Origin: Alphaproteobacteria bacterium | GTDB lineage: Bacteria > Pseudomonadota > Alphaproteobacteria > Rickettsiales > UBA1997 | Assembly: GCA_021151765.1 (NCBI GenBank) | Contig: JAGKWR010000002.1 | Location: 1-64,000 of the forward strand | DNA: 64,000 bases | Reading direction: 5' to 3' | Shown here: piece after piece, positions 8,571-15,287 of the stretch | Layout: the number at the start of each line of letters is the position of its first letter | Numbering within the stretch: the stretch's first letter is position 1 | The notes under the pieces: generated by a model | What the model was told of the DNA's origin: nothing | The model's input: the letters and a program-made list of their open reading frames with translations, nothing else | The model's database searches: none | Translations under genes and position numbers: made by a program

Positions 8571-8659
8571 CCCGTATGTCCCATTGGCATACGGGATGGG
8601 GATCCCCGCAAGGCGGAGCGCGACTCGTGTCGTGTTTCCGTATCCCGAAGCGATAAAGG
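8571..8659 (+). repeat. Dispersed palindromic intergenic repeat, copy A
   Basis: This 89-base, relatively GC-rich element opens with a hairpin (cccgtatg...catacggg). It continues through a conserved core containing gcaaggcgg and cgactcgtgtcg and ends in gataaagg. It is nearly identical, in reverse orientation, to 11692-11780. Diverged relatives lie at 35143-35228 and 55510-55579. Lies between convergently unrelated genes and contains no ORF. Confidence 0.85.
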
Positions 8660-8818
8660 AAAATTATTTTAGTAAAGATTCACCACATCTTTATTTTTGC
8701 TGCTGCCGACTTCCTTCCTAAAACTTCATATGATGTGCTGACTTGTTTAAGAACTAAAATTTACTAAGTTAGAAAAGCTCTCTGATTTACAAATTCTCTA
8801 AGAACAATCAAAATTATC

Positions 8819-9916
8819 ATGTCACAACTCTTCACTTCTTATAAAATTAAAGACGTTACGCTGCGCAATCGTATCGCTATTCCGCCAATGTGCCAATATT
8901 CAGCAATTGATGGCATGCCCAACGATTGGCATCAAGTTCATTATCCGGCAATGGCACGTGGGGGCGCTGGGCTGGTAATTGTTGAAGCAACTGCTGTTTC
9001 TAAAGAAGGTCGAATTACTCCTGGATGTTTAGGAATCTGGAACGACGAACAAACCACAGAACACGCAAAAATTGCCGCATCAATTAAAAAAGCCGGCGCA
9101 GTTGCCGGAATTCAAATTGGTCATGCTGGCCGTAAAGCTAGCGCCAATCTGCCTTGGCAAGGTGATGACCATATCGCCGCAAATGATCCACGCGGCTGGG
9201 AAACTATTTCACCATCGGCAATTGCTTTTGGTGCACACTTACCAAAAACACCACGCGAAATGACAATTTCCGATATTGAGCGTGTTAAATCCGATTTTGT
9301 TTCTGCTGCCAAACGTGCTTTGGAAGCTGGCTATGAATATTTAGAATTGCACTTTGCTCATGGTTATTTGGGACAAAGTTTTTTCTCGGTTCACGCCAAT
9401 AAACGCCAAGATCAATATGGCGGTAATGCTGAAAATCGTTCACGTTTTTTAAGCGAAACTTTCGATGCCGTAAAAAAAGTTTGGCCAGAAAATTTGCCAC
9501 TAACTATGCGTTTTGGCGTTATCGAATTTGATGGTCGCGATGAAGAAACTTTACAAGAAGCTATCGATTTGACCAAAAATTTACGCAGCAAAGGACTTGA
9601 TGCCATCAGCGTCAGCATGGGATTTTCAACTCCTGATGTCCAGATTCCTTGGGCGCCAGCGCTTCTTGGATCAATCGCTAAAAGAGTTCGCGATGAAGCA
9701 AAAATTCCGACTACAACCGCTTGGGGATTTGGCGTACCACAACTTGCCGAGCAAGCTCTACAACAAGAACAAGTTGATTTTATAATGATTGGACGTTCGC
9801 ATTTAACTAACCCACATTGGCCTTATTTTGCTGCCCAAGAATTAGGAATTGAAAAACCATCTTGGACTTTACCAGCACCTTACGCTCATTGGTTAGAACG
9901 CTATAAAACAAAATAA
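8819..9916 (+). CDS. NADH:flavin oxidoreductase, old yellow enzyme (YqjM/NamA class)
   Basis: FMN-dependent ene-reductase of the OYE family, acting on alpha/beta-unsaturated carbonyls and other electrophiles in the cytosol. TIM-barrel hallmarks are present. The N-terminus PPMCQYSA carries the YqjM-type redox-tuning cysteine. GHAGRKA binds FMN, and LHFAHGYLGQSFFS holds the two substrate-anchoring histidines. C-terminal GFGV and FIMIGRSHLTNPHWP contact the FMN phosphate. Length 365 aa is typical. It is followed after 4 bases by a hydrolase and then ohrR, suggesting a detoxification operon. Confidence 0.92.
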   Translation: MSQLFTSYKIKDVTLRNRIAIPPMCQYSAIDGMPNDWHQVHYPAMARGGAGLVIVEATAVSKEGRITPGCLGIWNDEQTTEHAKIAASIKKAGAVAGIQIGHAGRKASANLPWQGDDHIAANDPRGWETISPSAIAFGAHLPKTPREMTISDIERVKSDFVSAAKRALEAGYEYLELHFAHGYLGQSFFSVHANKRQDQYGGNAENRSRFLSETFDAVKKVWPENLPLTMRFGVIEFDGRDEETLQEAIDLTKNLRSKGLDAISVSMGFSTPDVQIPWAPALLGSIAKRVRDEAKIPTTTAWGFGVPQLAEQALQQEQVDFIMIGRSHLTNPHWPYFAAQELGIEKPSWTLPAPYAHWLERYKTK

Positions 9917-9920
9917 AATC

Positions 9921-10613
9921 ATGACCGCTCATCAAAATTCACAAATCGTTTTTCTGCCCGGAACTTTGTGCGATGAAAATGTTTTTAAGTTTCAGCGCCA
10001 AATTTTTCCCAAGGCAATTATGCTCAATTTGCGCCAATCTTCGTCAATGGCAGAAATGGTTGAATTGGTAAATCAGGTTGCGGCAGAAAATCTGATTTTG
10101 ATTGGTTTTTCGATGGGCGGTTATGTGGCGCAAGAAGCGGCGATAAAATTTCCGCAACGTGTTAAAAAAATGGTGATTATTGCTTCTTCTTCCGAAGGTT
10201 ATCCTGAAGCAGAAAAGAATTTGGTTTTATCTTCACTTGATGCCATCAAAAAAGGCCCTTTCAAAGGAATTACTGATCGCCGTTTACGCGACTATCTTCA
10301 TCCTGATTCTTACGAAAATTTAGAATTAAAAAAAGTCATCCAAGATATGTCCGGATCTGACGCCAAAGAAGTTTATTTACGTCAGTTTCAAGCAGCAATT
10401 GAAAGGAAAAATCTGATGTCAGAAATGGAGAAATTAAGCTGTCCGATTCTTTTTATTGGCGGAATTGACGATAAAATTATCACCATTGATTCAGTAGAAA
10501 GATCAGCTTTAAACTGCGGAGCTGAGTTGGTAAAAATTCCGCAATGCGGTCATTTCGTAACTTTAGAAAAACCTCAAGAAACCAACAACGCCTTGATAAA
10601 TTTCTTATCTTAA
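9921..10613 (+). CDS. Alpha/beta hydrolase
   Basis: The 230-residue alpha/beta-hydrolase fold has the opening strand FLPGTLCDENVF (oxyanion region), nucleophile elbow GFSMGGYVAQE (Ser about residue 69), an Asp in GGIDDKI and a His in QCGHFVTLEKP. The complete Ser-Asp-His triad implies an active esterase or related enzyme. No signal peptide. It sits 4 bases after the OYE gene and just before ohrR, so it is probably co-transcribed with them. Substrate unknown. Confidence 0.85.
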   Translation: MTAHQNSQIVFLPGTLCDENVFKFQRQIFPKAIMLNLRQSSSMAEMVELVNQVAAENLILIGFSMGGYVAQEAAIKFPQRVKKMVIIASSSEGYPEAEKNLVLSSLDAIKKGPFKGITDRRLRDYLHPDSYENLELKKVIQDMSGSDAKEVYLRQFQAAIERKNLMSEMEKLSCPILFIGGIDDKIITIDSVERSALNCGAELVKIPQCGHFVTLEKPQETNNALINFLS

Positions 10614-10682
10614 AGTTACGGATTGCACTATTACATTTTACAATCACTTTTACAGATTACGAAAATCAATCAAACCAGAAAT

Positions 10683-11135
10683 ATGGCTTCTGACCAGCTA
10701 CTTTTACTAGAAAACCAATTGTGTTTTGCTTTGTACTCAACTTCTTTGGCAATGGGAAAAGTTTATCAACCTTTGTTAAAAGAATTAGGAATAACTTATC
10801 CTCAATACTTGGTTTTATTGGTACTTTGGGAAAATGATGAAGTCACAGTCGGATTTTTAGGAGAAAAACTTCATCTGGATTCTGGCACATTAACACCTCT
10901 TTTAAAGCGCATGGAAAAATCTGATCTAATTACCAGAACTCGTTCTGATAAAGATGAACGCCAAGTTTTAATTAGTTTAACAAAAACGGCTCTGAATTTA
11001 CGTAACAAAGCTCAAGAATTTCCAAATAAACTACTCTGCGCTATAAATTCACCGATTTCACAAGTTCAAGAACTTACCGAAACTTTAAAAAAGTTACGCG
11101 CCAACCTGCATAAAAATATCCAAAAAAAGTCTTAA
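10683..11135 (+). CDS. ohrR: OhrR, MarR-family organic peroxide sensor-repressor
   Basis: Winged-helix repressor of ohr. ENQLCFALYS holds the peroxide-sensing cysteine (C14 with this start), and a second cysteine lies at 119. The 105-residue spacing equals that of C22 and C127 of Xanthomonas OhrR, so this is a two-cysteine sensor. The helix-turn-helix spans LDSGTLTPLLKRMEKSDL and the wing RTRSDKDERQV. I chose ATG 10683, which leaves a normal-length N-terminus; an upstream in-frame ATG at 10623 would add 20 residues without similarity. The ohr gene follows, with an inverted-repeat operator between. Confidence 0.92.
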   Translation: MASDQLLLLENQLCFALYSTSLAMGKVYQPLLKELGITYPQYLVLLVLWENDEVTVGFLGEKLHLDSGTLTPLLKRMEKSDLITRTRSDKDERQVLISLTKTALNLRNKAQEFPNKLLCAINSPISQVQELTETLKKLRANLHKNIQKKS

Positions 11136-11191
11136 GGACAATATTTTCTAAGGCTCTGCTTTAAGTTAAATTTTTTACAAAATTATATTGC

Positions 11192-11208
11192 ATACAATAT
11201 AATTGTAT
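11192..11208. promoter_or_regulatory. Probable OhrR operator
   Basis: Perfect inverted repeat ATACAAT-ATA-ATTGTAT, 53 bases before the ohr start. It resembles the TACAATT/AATTGTA boxes bound by OhrR in other bacteria. An overlapping second palindrome (TATATTG-CATA-CAATATA) begins at 11184. Confidence 0.7.
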
Positions 11209-11222
11209 CAAATATTAACTTA

Positions 11223-11237
11223 CTTACATTTTGTAAG
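11223..11237. promoter_or_regulatory. Second inverted repeat upstream of ohr
   Basis: CTTACA-TTT-TGTAAG, a perfect 6-base inverted repeat 24 bases before the ohr start. It could be a second regulator half-site or a short 5' UTR hairpin. Function not known. Confidence 0.35.
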
Positions 11238-11260
11238 AAATAACCAAAAAAGAGGATTTT

Positions 11261-11689
11261 ATGAATAAATTAGAAAAAGTTTTATACGTAGGAAAAGCAA
11301 CTGCAACAGGCGGTAGAGATGGCCGAGCCGTATCGTCTGATAATTCAATTGATCTAAAATTAACTACCCCAAAAGAATTGGGTGGCAATGGCACACAAGG
11401 CGCTAATCCAGAACAATTATTTGCTGCTGGTTATTCTGCTTGTTTCATCGGAGCTATGAAATTTGTTGCCGCACAAGAAAAAGTTACTTTGCCACAAGAT
11501 TTATCAATCCAAGGTAATGTTGGAATCGGACCAATTACCGGCGGTTTTGGTTTGGAAGTTGAGTTAAATATTTCAGCTCCAACTTTGGATAAAGAAACTT
11601 TAACCAAATTGGTTGAAAAAGCTCATCACGTTTGCCCTTATTCTAACGCTACTCGTGGTAATATCGCAGTTACACTAAACATTTTGTAA
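11261..11689 (+). CDS. ohr: Organic hydroperoxide resistance protein Ohr
   Basis: Thiol peroxidase that reduces fatty-acid and other organic hydroperoxides using lipoylated proteins (family knowledge). Catalytic cysteines are at C61 (GYSACFIGA) and C125 (HVCPYSNATR). R19 and E51 complete the active site, at the same numbers as in the characterised Xylella enzyme. Length 142 aa is canonical. An aggaggattt-like ribosome site (agaggatttt) precedes the ATG. Regulation by the adjacent OhrR is expected from the operator at 11192-11208. Confidence 0.96.
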   Translation: MNKLEKVLYVGKATATGGRDGRAVSSDNSIDLKLTTPKELGGNGTQGANPEQLFAAGYSACFIGAMKFVAAQEKVTLPQDLSIQGNVGIGPITGGFGLEVELNISAPTLDKETLTKLVEKAHHVCPYSNATRGNIAVTLNIL

Positions 11690-11691
11690 GT

Positions 11692-11780
11692 CCTTTATCC
11701 CTTCTGGATACAGAAACGCGACACGAGTCACGCCCCGCCTTGCGGGGATCGCCATCCCGTATGTTAATGGGACATACGGG
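11692..11780 (-). repeat. Dispersed palindromic intergenic repeat, copy B
   Basis: This is the reverse complement of copy A (8571-8659): same length, about ten differences over 89 bases. It starts 2 bases after the ohr stop. The terminal hairpin (cccgtatgtcccatt...catacggg) is intact. Two near-identical copies within 3.2 kb in opposite orientation could recombine and invert the OYE-ohr segment. Confidence 0.85.
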
Positions 11781-11804
11781 TTTTGTAATAAGAATAATTT
11801 GAGA

Positions 11805-11844
11805 CCAAAATTAGCTTCCATTAATTATCGGAAGTTAATTTTGG
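11805..11844 (-). terminator. Hairpin after apbE
   Basis: Fifteen-base arms (11805-11819 and 11830-11844) with one mismatch and a 10-base AT loop, 4 bases beyond the apbE stop. There is no strong U-run on the minus strand, so it may be a processing or bidirectional stop rather than a classic intrinsic terminator. Confidence 0.5.
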
Positions 11845-11848
11845 ATCT

Positions 11849-12649
11849 TTACTCAAAATTAATAATATTTCCCAGCTGATCTATCGCCATCGCCGCATAA
11901 TCCAAATCATATAAAATTTCCTTAGATTTTACATGATCAATTAAGACTACCTTCGTTAAAGCATCTGCAATTGCACAACTTACACCAATCACTGTGGCGT
12001 GTAGAATTTCTTTTTTCTCATAAATTGCTGATTTCCCACCGCGTTCTTTCGAATTATCACTTATACATGACGAAGCGATGGCACAGTTGGAGAAATTACC
12101 CAGAAAAATTTTTTGAGTATGATCAAATGGATCACGAATGTGGATTGGAGCAACGTATTCGCCAAAGATTCGAATATCACCACCAGCATTAATAATTCCT
12201 CCTACAACTTTATCGCGTATCATCTTGCTGGCTTTATCGACAATAAAACCTTTGGCGATTCCTCCTAAATCAATTTTGACTTCTTGTAATAACTTAACTC
12301 GACGTTGATTCTGCACTAAAAATTCTGCCATCTTTTCCCCAACTTTATGAGGCATAATCACGTTGAATAGAGCATCAGTTTTACAATTTAGATAATTAGC
12401 AATTTTAAGAAGCACCGCCAATTCATAACCAATTATCAACTCACTTTGTGAAAAACTTTGATTTAGTTTAGACAAATCACTTTGAGGATTAAAGAAGCTC
12501 AATCGGTTTTCCAACACGGTAATATAAGCAAAAACTTCACTGATATAACTCTGCACATTTTCCAATTCTGCTGCTTTTACCAAACATTTAATTTCGATAA
12601 AAGTGCCCAAAGCAATTGTACTTCTTTTGATCTCGACTTCAGTCGTCAT
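11849..12649 (-). CDS. apbE: ApbE-type FAD:protein FMN transferase
   Basis: Transfers FMN from FAD to Thr/Ser of target proteins (Mg-dependent). Family features are the opening LGTFIEIKC strand, DLGGIAKGFIVDKA (127-140), NAGGDIRIFGE, and a C-terminal ADALTKV segment for metal binding. Length 266 aa is on the short side. Unusually, no lipobox or signal peptide is visible, whereas many ApbE proteins are periplasmic lipoproteins. A target with the flavinylation motif lies nearby (13282-13827). It diverges from a cytochrome gene with a Fur-like box between them. Confidence 0.9.
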   Translation of the reverse strand: MTTEVEIKRSTIALGTFIEIKCLVKAAELENVQSYISEVFAYITVLENRLSFFNPQSDLSKLNQSFSQSELIIGYELAVLLKIANYLNCKTDALFNVIMPHKVGEKMAEFLVQNQRRVKLLQEVKIDLGGIAKGFIVDKASKMIRDKVVGGIINAGGDIRIFGEYVAPIHIRDPFDHTQKIFLGNFSNCAIASSCISDNSKERGGKSAIYEKKEILHATVIGVSCAIADALTKVVLIDHVKSKEILYDLDYAAMAIDQLGNIINFE

Positions 12650-12696
12650 AATTTTTGATAAATTTACTAAAATTTTCGGTTTACATACAATTTTGT

Positions 12697-12715
12697 AAAA
12701 ATGATAATCATTATC
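12697..12715. promoter_or_regulatory. Fur-like box between apbE and cytochrome gene
   Basis: AAAAATGATAATCATTATC matches 17 of 19 bases of the classical Fur box GATAATGATAATCATTATC, and its right 13 bases are exact. It sits 48 bases before the apbE start and 53 before the cytochrome start, so it could control both divergent genes by iron. Confidence 0.7.
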
Positions 12716-12767
12716 TTTTTATACCAAGTCAAACAAAAGGCCTAAACTTCTTCTTCATTCATCTAAA

Positions 12768-13193
12768 ATGCGGTTAACTTTACTACAAAGACTTCTTTGC
12801 CATTTTTCAATTTTCGCACTTTTAATTAGCGGCATCATCTGGTTGATCGTTAATTTCTATCTCACTTACGAATCACCTTGGTATTTTCTTAACTCTTGGT
12901 CGCTCAAAATTCACGGCGCTGCTTCTTACATATTTTTAGTGATGTTTGGCATGATTTTGGCAACTCACATTTCTTTTAACTGGCGCGTAAAAAAGAATCG
13001 CCGCAATTCTGGCATCATCGCAACTGGCTTATTTTTTATCCTGATTATTAGCGGCTACCTACTTTATTATCTTTCAAGCGATGAGATTCGTAAAATCACC
13101 AGCTATCTTCATTGGATTAGCGGCCTAATTTGCAGCGCATTTTTTATATTTCATTTTACCACTAAAACCAAACGCCCACAAAAAAAGTGCTAA
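12768..13193 (+). CDS. Small b-type cytochrome-like membrane protein
   Basis: The 141-residue product has four predicted membrane helices (about 10-32, 45-66, 80-102, 110-128). Histidines lie within or at the ends of helices (LLCHFS, KIHGAA, LATHIS, YLHWIS, IFHFTT), a layout typical of diheme cytochrome b/DUF4405-like electron carriers. It is divergent from apbE across a Fur-like box, with the FMN-binding protein convergent downstream. Likely moves electrons across the inner membrane to the flavoprotein; this is inferred from context. Confidence 0.68.
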   Translation: MRLTLLQRLLCHFSIFALLISGIIWLIVNFYLTYESPWYFLNSWSLKIHGAASYIFLVMFGMILATHISFNWRVKKNRRNSGIIATGLFFILIISGYLLYYLSSDEIRKITSYLHWISGLICSAFFIFHFTTKTKRPQKKC

Positions 13194-13216
13194 GCCCAAC
13201 GACTTAGCACTTTTTT
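13181..13216. terminator. Bidirectional intrinsic terminator
   Basis: Perfect 14-base stem (aaaaaagtgctaag with cttagcactttttt) and 8-base loop. It overlaps the cytochrome stop codon and is T-rich on both strands. It serves the cytochrome gene and the convergent FMN-binding gene. Confidence 0.88.
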
Positions 13217-13281
13217 AGATAAGAATCTTCACAATACAAAACGCGTTTCTTATCCAAAATTTTTGGATAAAGTTCTCAAAA

Positions 13282-13827
13282 CTAACCTTTCAAGTAAAGA
13301 TCATGAATTGTTAGAACTCTTTTAACTCCATCAGCAATATGCTTACAAGAAAGAGTCGCACCGCTGATATTTGTTACATCTGCGTCTAAAACAAACTTAT
13401 CACTAACTTTTTTTCCTACGAATTGTTTGCGCCAAGATTCTTGTTTAACTTGCCCGCCATATGATTCTTTGTACTCAATAATATCAGTTGAAATAACCGC
13501 TCCATCGTTACCAATAGCAACGGCATATTTTATCAACTCATGTTTGCCATAAACATAATCTATGATGAAATATCCGATCTGCTTGTTATTTTGGAAAACT
13601 TTCCAAACTGACTGATCGTCTCCTACACCTTTGATTCCAGAAACTTTCTCAATTCTTTCTTTTTGTTCTTTAGTATAAATAATTCTGCTATCCACAAATG
13701 AAGTGGCATTTTTGAACATAGCTTTTTGAGCTTGCTCTACAGACATATATTTTTCTGCATAAGCACTTTGGACATGAGCCGCCATTGCAACTGGCACTAA
13801 GCCAACAAAACCGTAAAATTTATTCAT
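13282..13827 (-). CDS. Exported FMN-binding domain protein, covalent flavin target
   Basis: Signal peptide of 24 residues ending SAYA, then an FMN-binding domain of the RnfG/NqrC-like type. The C-terminal segment D(148)ADVTNISGATLS holds the SGAT motif in which Thr158 is the expected ApbE attachment site. It therefore is the probable substrate of the ApbE encoded at 11849-12649. Co-oriented with the outer-membrane protein gene upstream (14-base gap), giving an operon. The predicted role is a periplasmic electron carrier between the membrane cytochrome and an external acceptor; the acceptor is unknown. Confidence 0.85.
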   Translation of the reverse strand: MNKFYGFVGLVPVAMAAHVQSAYAEKYMSVEQAQKAMFKNATSFVDSRIIYTKEQKERIEKVSGIKGVGDDQSVWKVFQNNKQIGYFIIDYVYGKHELIKYAVAIGNDGAVISTDIIEYKESYGGQVKQESWRKQFVGKKVSDKFVLDADVTNISGATLSCKHIADGVKRVLTIHDLYLKG

Positions 13828-13841
13828 AAATTCCTTCGAAA

Positions 13842-14762
13842 TTAAAAGTTATAAGCAATTTTGACCCTGAATTCATTTCTTTCATGATCAACTAGATAAT
13901 ATCTGCCTTTAGCATGATCATTGTTAGTAGCATTACCACCAACTTGCGTTAACCAAGTCAAAGTAACCCACCAGTCTTTAGTTGTGTAGTGAATATTTGG
14001 ACCAACCCAAGTTACATATTGCTGTCTAAATCCATATCTAGGAACTGTATACATACTGTTTACGTTCTCTGTTTGTGGATATTCCGAGTGGTATCTACTT
14101 TCTAAACCAACATACCATTTTGGACGTAACAAATAAGAAATACCCGCATAAAGATTTAGCTCTAGGTCATTTTGCCACTTACCATCAGTTTGATTTATTT
14201 TACGCTTAACAAAACTATTTTCGATATTGAATGCAGTAACTAGACGGTCTTCAAGAAAGTTTTTTTGTAAAATAATCTTAGTTTCAACATAAGGAGATGA
14301 CATATCTTCACCAGTTACGTTAAAAACAGTCGAATATCCAGGTTCGATATAAAGCGCCAAACCAATATCTCCAAAATTATTTGGCTTGAATGGACTTAGA
14401 ACGTTATATTTTAAAGCCGCTGACACACCATCAAATCTTACAGTATCATTTCTATTACGATAGGTCGGTGAACCATCTTCCATCGGGGCAGAGTCTTTAA
14501 TATGAAAGCTACGAGCGTTTAAATAAAGAGAGCTTTGTAGATTATTAGTTATGCCATACTCAAACTCTGTACGATAATCTTGAGCACTAAAAGTACCTTG
14601 ACTTCTTTGCTGACGATGAGTCACCCATTGATATAATTGTTTTCCTCCTTCCGGTAAAACTTCAGCACCTTGTATATAACCAAAAAGTTGTTCATCGGCA
14701 AAAGCAGCCTGAGAAATAAGACCAAAAGCCAAAAACATGGCCAGTCCTTTTTTTATTCGCAT
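13842..14762 (-). CDS. Outer-membrane beta-barrel protein (DUF6662-like)
   Basis: The 306 aa comprise a clear signal peptide (residues 1-22, ending AAFA), then alternating hydrophobic/polar strands rich in Tyr, Trp and Asn, ending in IAYNF with the C-terminal Phe used for barrel insertion. It resembles the uncharacterised DUF6662 group; no enzymatic motif is seen. It is the first gene of an operon with the FMN-binding protein and has a Fur-like box 173 bases upstream. It may carry substrate for, or accept electrons from, the flavoprotein; this is inference. Confidence 0.7.
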   Translation of the reverse strand: MRIKKGLAMFLAFGLISQAAFADEQLFGYIQGAEVLPEGGKQLYQWVTHRQQRSQGTFSAQDYRTEFEYGITNNLQSSLYLNARSFHIKDSAPMEDGSPTYRNRNDTVRFDGVSAALKYNVLSPFKPNNFGDIGLALYIEPGYSTVFNVTGEDMSSPYVETKIILQKNFLEDRLVTAFNIENSFVKRKINQTDGKWQNDLELNLYAGISYLLRPKWYVGLESRYHSEYPQTENVNSMYTVPRYGFRQQYVTWVGPNIHYTTKDWWVTLTWLTQVGGNATNNDHAKGRYYLVDHERNEFRVKIAYNF

Positions 14763-15287
14763 AATTTTTAAATTATTTGGGAAATTAATAAGTGTTCATC
14801 ATTTTGCGAAAAGCAAAAACCAAGTATCTTAAAGCATCGAAAAATGTTTGATTAACAACACTCTTGCGCATCTCTACTTGTCTTTAATCACAATCGAAAA
14901 TTTGACGAAAAAAATGGAAAATTCATGAATTGCTGATAGTGATAATTATTATCAGCTTTATAATCAAACTTTTTTTTAAGAAAAATTTAAGAAATCTATT
15001 TTGGCAATGTAGCAAATTACGTTTTGCTAAGAAATTGATTTGTAACGCTGTCTTTTCTACTCAGAAAAAAATTTCTAAATTTTCATCATATTGCTCTACA
15101 CCCTGATTTAGAGGCATCTTCTTCTCCTTATCTCAAGCTTCTATTGCTGCAGAATAGTTCATCAGTAAAATCTATTAAGATGATAATTATTTTATATTTT
15201 ACTTATTGAAGTCGAGCAGCAAAAAACATTTTCGCTAAATCACACTGCTCTCCTCTAACCCATCAATAAAAACAAATCGTAAAGACT
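14763..15287. other. Divergent intergenic region, barrel gene / katG
   Basis: 525 bases without a credible gene. It contains the strong Fur-like box at 14935-14953 and a weaker similar site around 15178-15196 (tgataattattttat, about 12 of 19 matching), roughly 95 bases before katG. The rest is AT-rich with no repeat or RNA structure I can support. Confidence 0.5.
14935..14953. promoter_or_regulatory. Fur-like box upstream of barrel/FMN-binding operon
   Basis: GATAGTGATAATTATTATC agrees with the classical 19-base Fur box at 17 positions and is embedded in a longer inverted repeat (gctgata...tatcagc). It lies 173 bases upstream of the barrel gene start and 335 before katG. Confidence 0.65.

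Noticed and set aside
15178..15196. Third Fur box before katG
   Set aside because: Only about 12 of 19 positions match; too weak in AT-rich DNA to list as a feature.
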